A DNA stretch of 64,000 nucleotides from Amoebophrya sp. A120 (lineage: Eukaryota; Sar; Dinophyceae; Syndiniales; Amoebophryaceae): contig CAJINV010000015.1 in NCBI GenBank assembly GCA_905178155.1, positions 124,001 through 188,000 of the forward strand, written 5' to 3'. Below the pieces are notes generated by a model. The model ran no database searches. It was not told the DNA's origin and worked only from the letters and a program-made list of their open reading frames with translations. The position numbers were made by a program, and so were the translations under genes. Positions within the stretch are counted from its first letter, which is position 1. The number at the start of each line of letters is the position of its first letter. This document shows positions 36,501-42,500 of this stretch, piece by piece.

Positions 36501-39500
36501 GTAATGCATATTCTGCACCTTCAATTCCCTATTTCCGCTCGGGAGGGTTTTTTTTCTGGCTTGGAGACCCCCTCCCACCCCCCCGATCTCGGATGTGCGT
36601 GAGCCCATGGGCTGGAACTTTCGCGAGACCAAACTAGATGGCAAGCGAGGTCCCCGCGCCCCCCCTGGAGGTGAAAACGAGGGTGGCCCTGTATTGTGAT
36701 CTGCAATCTGCATCACCCACGAAGCCTGTAACGCATCCCCTAGCATCTTCACAGATTTTATTTAGAGGGCTCCCTGATGCCTATTCCGCATGAGAAATGT
36801 TGCTCTCTCCACGCAGCACAAACTGGACTCCTTTTGCTGGTCATGCAATACAGATTTTTTTAGAATCCAAAGACAGCATCACAAAATTGGATCCTTCCGG
36901 AACCAGACATATTTGCAGTTGATAGTTTCGCGTACACGTCTGTCCAGTGGGCCTCCGTCACGCGGAACTTGTTATCGCAAGAAAAAAGTGTTACAGTTAC
37001 ACATTGTGTTGCAGCCCAAGCAAGACAGACCAGCTCTGTCATGCCGGATACGCATAGAAGCCTCGTTTAGGGTCATTGGTGTTTTCCCGTAGGATTTCTG
37101 TATTACGAGTTTTCTTTCTCATGCAGAGAAATTTGTGTTGCTGAATTGACTACAAATGTGTAAATGTAACACTTTTTTCCTGGGATACTTGTGCGTGGCA
37201 CGGTAGTAGTCAAGCAGCTCTTGCTTGGCGGCCAGCTGTTGTTTCAAAAGATTGTCCTCGTCCTCCTGCTCGTCTTCCATCATGGACTCGACTGGCTTTG
37301 CGTCGAAGTTGCTCTGCGCCGCCTCGTCAAAGTCGTCATCAAACAACACGCGGACGGCGCGCAAGTGTCGCTTTTCCTTCTCCAGATCGAACCTCACGTG
37401 GTCCTCGACCCAGGGGTCCAGCCGCCGTTGCCGCGCGCTCTCCGGCACATTCCGCAGCTCTACCGTGTCCTGCGGCATTTGGTCAATCGGCACCTCCGCA
37501 AAATTCAGGAGCGCTGGCGCGACTTTCGTGTCAAAATCGCCCGTCGTGACGCTCGGCTGGTCAAAGGCGTCGCCGTATCAGAGTGGAAAAATCCCCCACC
37601 TCATACTCAAAAGACAATTTGTGTTGCTGGATTTGTGTACACATATGAACTGTGTATTGCAGCAAGAGCTTTTAGGTATATTCTAAGCCCATGTGTGTAA
37701 GTACTACGCATCCGACTAGCAGCTGAGCATGAGAAACAAGCCTGCCATAGGCGAAAACGCATGACAGACTCGCTGTACAATGCGCCACATGGGTGCCGTT
37801 TGCCTTGTACGCAACACAAAGCTGATTTGTGGTCACAAATCAGCTTCACAAATTTCCTTTTCGATGTGGGGAGGGGATATTTTTCCTCGGAATACGCCGG
37901 TTTTTTCGTACAAAACCCTCCGGCGATTTTCCAGCTCCACACGCCACCAATAGGCCAGCTGCTTGTATCAAATGCAAATATGTCTGGGTCTGGAAGGATG
38001 CAAACTTGTGATGCGTACTTGGATCACACAAAAATCTGTCGTGCTTAGACAGCAAAGGGAGCTCCTTTTCCTGTCGCCGAATGAAGGTGTTTCTCATGCG
38101 GATTAAGCATAGGGAAACCGTCTCAAAGCCTGTGATGCTAGGCCTTGCATGGCACACCTTCTGTGTCAAGCAGACACAGCATCACAAACCTCAGCAATCT
38201 TCCAGACCCAGACATTTTTGCAATCCATAGCTTGTTGGGCATCACGAAGTGCAGCTTGCGCCGCACCCGTCGGGCCTTGAAAAAATTCGCGACAAGACGA
38301 GTGCCGTCGTCCGCGTTCATCTGCGATCGCAAAGCCTCTCGCATCTGCGTCACGTCGTCACTGGAAACGTGCAGATCCGGGTAGTGCCAGAACGCGATCT
38401 CTAAGATTTGTCCGTGCTCTTTTTCAATTTCGAGTCCCGACGCCGGGTCGACGATGGTCGTCCCCGTTTTCTTGTCACCAGTGACCGTGAACTGCAAGTC
38501 GCGTGTGAGCGCCGCTCCGCTCTGTAGCGGATCCTTGATCTGTCGGAACTCCGTATCCTGTGCAAAAGTATCGTATTCGTATAAGTGCAAGTCTTGCATT
38601 ACAGATATTTTTCTTAAGGTAAATCAGCATGACAAATTTCATTTCTCATGCTGAGAAAATTTGTAATGCATTTATACGAGTACAGTACTTTTGCAGTTCA
38701 TACTCCGTATCCGGCTCCAAAAGGATTCGCTGCACCAGGGTCGGTATCAAATGCAAAAGTGTCTGGGTCTGGAAGATTGCGAGATTTGTCATGCTTGTCT
38801 GACATGACCAAAAAGCTTGTGATGCGTGTCCAAGAAGAGACCCTTTTGCCTGTCATGCAAAGACGCAGTTTGTCATGCGAAAAACGCCACACAAAGGAGC
38901 GCCGATATCTCTCATGCTTGCCTGTGCATTACAGAGCATTCACTGTTCCCAACGCAGCATTACAAGTTTCCAGACCCAGACATTTTTGCAGTTGATAGTC
39001 GGCTTCGGTAAAGGCTTTTTCCCCTGCGGAAGCGTCTTGCTTTGGTATTCCTCGGGCGGTATCACACGGAAACAAGCAGGGAGGTCACATTTGTAATGCA
39101 AAAATAAATACACAAAAAAATCTGTAACTCCATATCCTAAACAGCATGTCACGTCGGGGCCCCCCATGACAGAGTTTTCTGTGTATTTATTTTTGCATTA
39201 CAAATTTGCCCTGCCTGCTGTCTTTTCTGGGATAGGCGGCAGATAGTCGTACGCTCCCTCGTCGATGTCCACCCGAGCGAAGATATCTAACATGTACTTG
39301 TGCGGATCGGTATGAACTGCAAAAGCATCGTACTAGTAGGAATTGCATCACAAATTGGCTTAGCATTTTTACAAATGAAATCTGTAATGCTGTTGCACCT
39401 TAGTAAGGAGATTTGTCATGGTGCATAATAGCAAAAATTACTACGAGTACGATACTTTTGCAGAGCATAATTGGTGCCATCGATCTTCCCCCCTGCGTCC

Positions 39501-42500
39501 GGGGTCTCCAGTATCACCCAGAAAAAAACTGGCAGGTCATATTTGTAGTGCAAAAATAAATAGACAAAAAAATTGGTATTGCGTTCCTAAATAGCATGCT
39601 ATGAGGCCGCCCATGACCACAGATCTCTCTGTGTGTTTATTTTTGCATTACAAATATGCCCTGCCAGCTTTTTTCTGTGGGATATCCAGGCGCGGGAAAA
39701 CCTCGCCGCGGATCCCGGGGGAGTCTTTATCAACTGCAAATATCCCTGGATTTGTCAGGAATAAACTTGTGATGCTGAAATGTGCATGACTGAAATACTT
39801 CCCAGTTGCGCAGCCAAGCATGACAAGTTTGCGGAATCGACTTTCTCATTCGCAGTCCGCATGAGAAACTGCGCTTTTGCATGACAAAAGGAGGCGTCGT
39901 TTTGTTAAGCTGTCATGCAATACAGATTTTACACGAATGATGTCGGACTAGCATTACAAGTTCGATCGATTTCCAGACCCAGACATATTTGCAATGCATA
40001 GTCGTTTAGCCAGTACCACTCTCCGAGGAAATTTCCGGGAATGGCGCTCTTCAACTTGGCTGGGATCTGTCTCATGTAGGCGTTAGACTCGAGAGATGTC
40101 AATTTCTGATTGTGGAACACGGGATTCTATCCTGTGCAAAAGTATCGTACTCGTAGTAATCGCAGTTATGCATTACAAATCTGCATCCCAATGCAAAACA
40201 GCATGACAAATTCCATTTGTCATGCTGAGCTAATTTGTATTGCAATTACTACTAGTACGATACTTTTGCAGTTCATAGATTCTCAATCAAGTTGTCCTGC
40301 AGCAGCTGGGAAAAGTAGGTCCTGAGCGGGTTCTTTCCGCTCCCAAAGCCCGCCGCGATGTCAATCAACTCTTTCTTTTCATTCATCGTGATCTTGGCCT
40401 GGAAAATGCGCTGCTGCAAAGTGGTGACCCAGGCCTGCGCTTCCGCGTGGCTGCCGGCCTGGAAGTACCAGGTGCGCTGCTGGCGGTGCAGGCGCGGCGG
40501 GGGCGGCGGCGCCGCAGCGTCCATCGGCTCATCTATCGTAGGGAAAAACGTCCCCACACCAGAGTCAAGATGGGAAATCTGCCAGACAAATCAACCAGCT
40601 TCGGTTGTTTCGCATGACAAGTTTGTCCTCGTAGTGTAATCCTGTTTAGCTAGTGCCGCAGCATCACAGACCTAGCATATCACGCTGATTATAAAATCAC
40701 AAATCCCAGAGCACAACTAGAAAACGCTTCTTTTGATGGGGCTCCGCATGAGAATCTTTTTTGACATGCAGATTTTATGAATGACAACTCTGGGGTGCGG
40801 ACGTTTTTCCTCTTATTATCATCCTGCTCGTCGTTCTCAAACTCTTCGTCAAAGACGGACCGCCGCTTGCTCAAATTAGAGCAGGTAGGGCCACCACGAG
40901 AAGCCGCGAGAAACCTGTTCTCCTGCTGTTCTTGCGAGCAAAAATCCCCTCTCCCCATATTGAAAAGGTATGTGTCCGAAAATTTGTGTTGCTGATTTGT
41001 GACCACAAATCAGGTTCGTCTTGCAAGAAGACAAGTGCAGAGGCATCCGCCCAATTGTGGAAGCGATTTGGCATGCTGTTGGTCCTAGAGGGTAGCCGTT
41101 TGCAATGCTAAACAACTAGACCTGAGCGCTCCCACCTAGGCTGCGGATATGGCCGCAGTGCCTTACCGCAAGACAAGTTGGATTTGTGTACGCGAATCAG
41201 CATCAGGAGTTTCCATTTTGATATGGGGAAGGGGGATTTTTCATTTTGATAGCTGTTCTTGCTCGTTCATGTTAGCGTCTTCGTCGTCCATTTCCTCCTC
41301 GTCGCAGCCGCCACTCCTATATCAAATGCAAATATGTCTGGGTCCTCTGGAAGCTTGTGATGCTAAAATGTGACTGGTGGCTGGACTGCAATACGCAGCC
41401 AAGCATGACAAATTTTTCAACTACTACTGTATTTCGTTTTCCGCATGGCAAACTGCGTTTTTGCATGACAGGCAAGACGCCATCTTCCTGCTCATGCATT
41501 ACAGATTTATGAGTCATGCCAGACAAGCATGAGAAACTTGCAGTCTTCCAGACCCAGACATATTTGCAGTTCATATCCCACCCTGCGCCAGAGCTGCCGG
41601 GTCCGGTTTTTTCAGTTGGTAGTCCCAGGCCTCGATTTTGAAGACGGTGCCGTCGGCCCGTCCGCCGTGGGCGTTTTCATAGAAAATCTCTGCGACAGAG
41701 TCGTGCTCGAGGAAAATTTCGGTCCACTGCAGCTTGCCTTCCAAACTCGTCTGCAGTTCGAAGTCCTCGGGCGTATTATCGCAGGAAAAAAGTGTTACAG
41801 TTTGTTACACATTTGTTCTTGGAGTTTCTGCATTACAAAGTTGCTCGACATGGCAACGAAAACCTGTGATGTGCAGACTCTAAGGGAAAACACAAATGAA
41901 ATGAGGCTGGCATGCATTATTTCCTGCATGACAGAGGTTGTCTGTCTTGCTTGTCTTCCATCAGAGTGTGTAACTGTAACAGTTTTTTCTCGGGATACGT
42001 GTTCAGCTTTCCCGACTGCGCAAACGCTAGCACCGTCGAGAGCCCGAGGGTAGGAGGTCTCCAAGAAAAAAACGTTGTTAGTCTAAATTTGTGATGCGCA
42101 ACATGCAAGATGATTGCGTCTGTCATGCTTGGCATGCATCTTAGGGTCCATTAAAGGGCGTTTTCGCGTACTATCTGCGCATGACAGGTTTTTGCTGTCA
42201 TGCCAGAAAAATTTGTAATGCGGTTCCTCCAAAAAAGTTACACCTACAATGTTTTTTTCTTGGATAGGAGGCTTGTTCCTTTCACTGTTGCCGTTCAAAT
42301 CTTTCATCAGCTGCTTTTTCCGGTACCCGGTATGAGAGTACACAACTTTCCCTTCCCCTCATTTGGATAGCATAACCCGCATTTGCATTTCACAAGCAAT
42401 GGCACAAATGTGGCTGCCGCATGAGAAATCTTTCACGTACGGACTGTAGTGCGGTTGCTGGGGCAACGAGAACTTGAACTTGTCATGCATTTGGTGCCAA

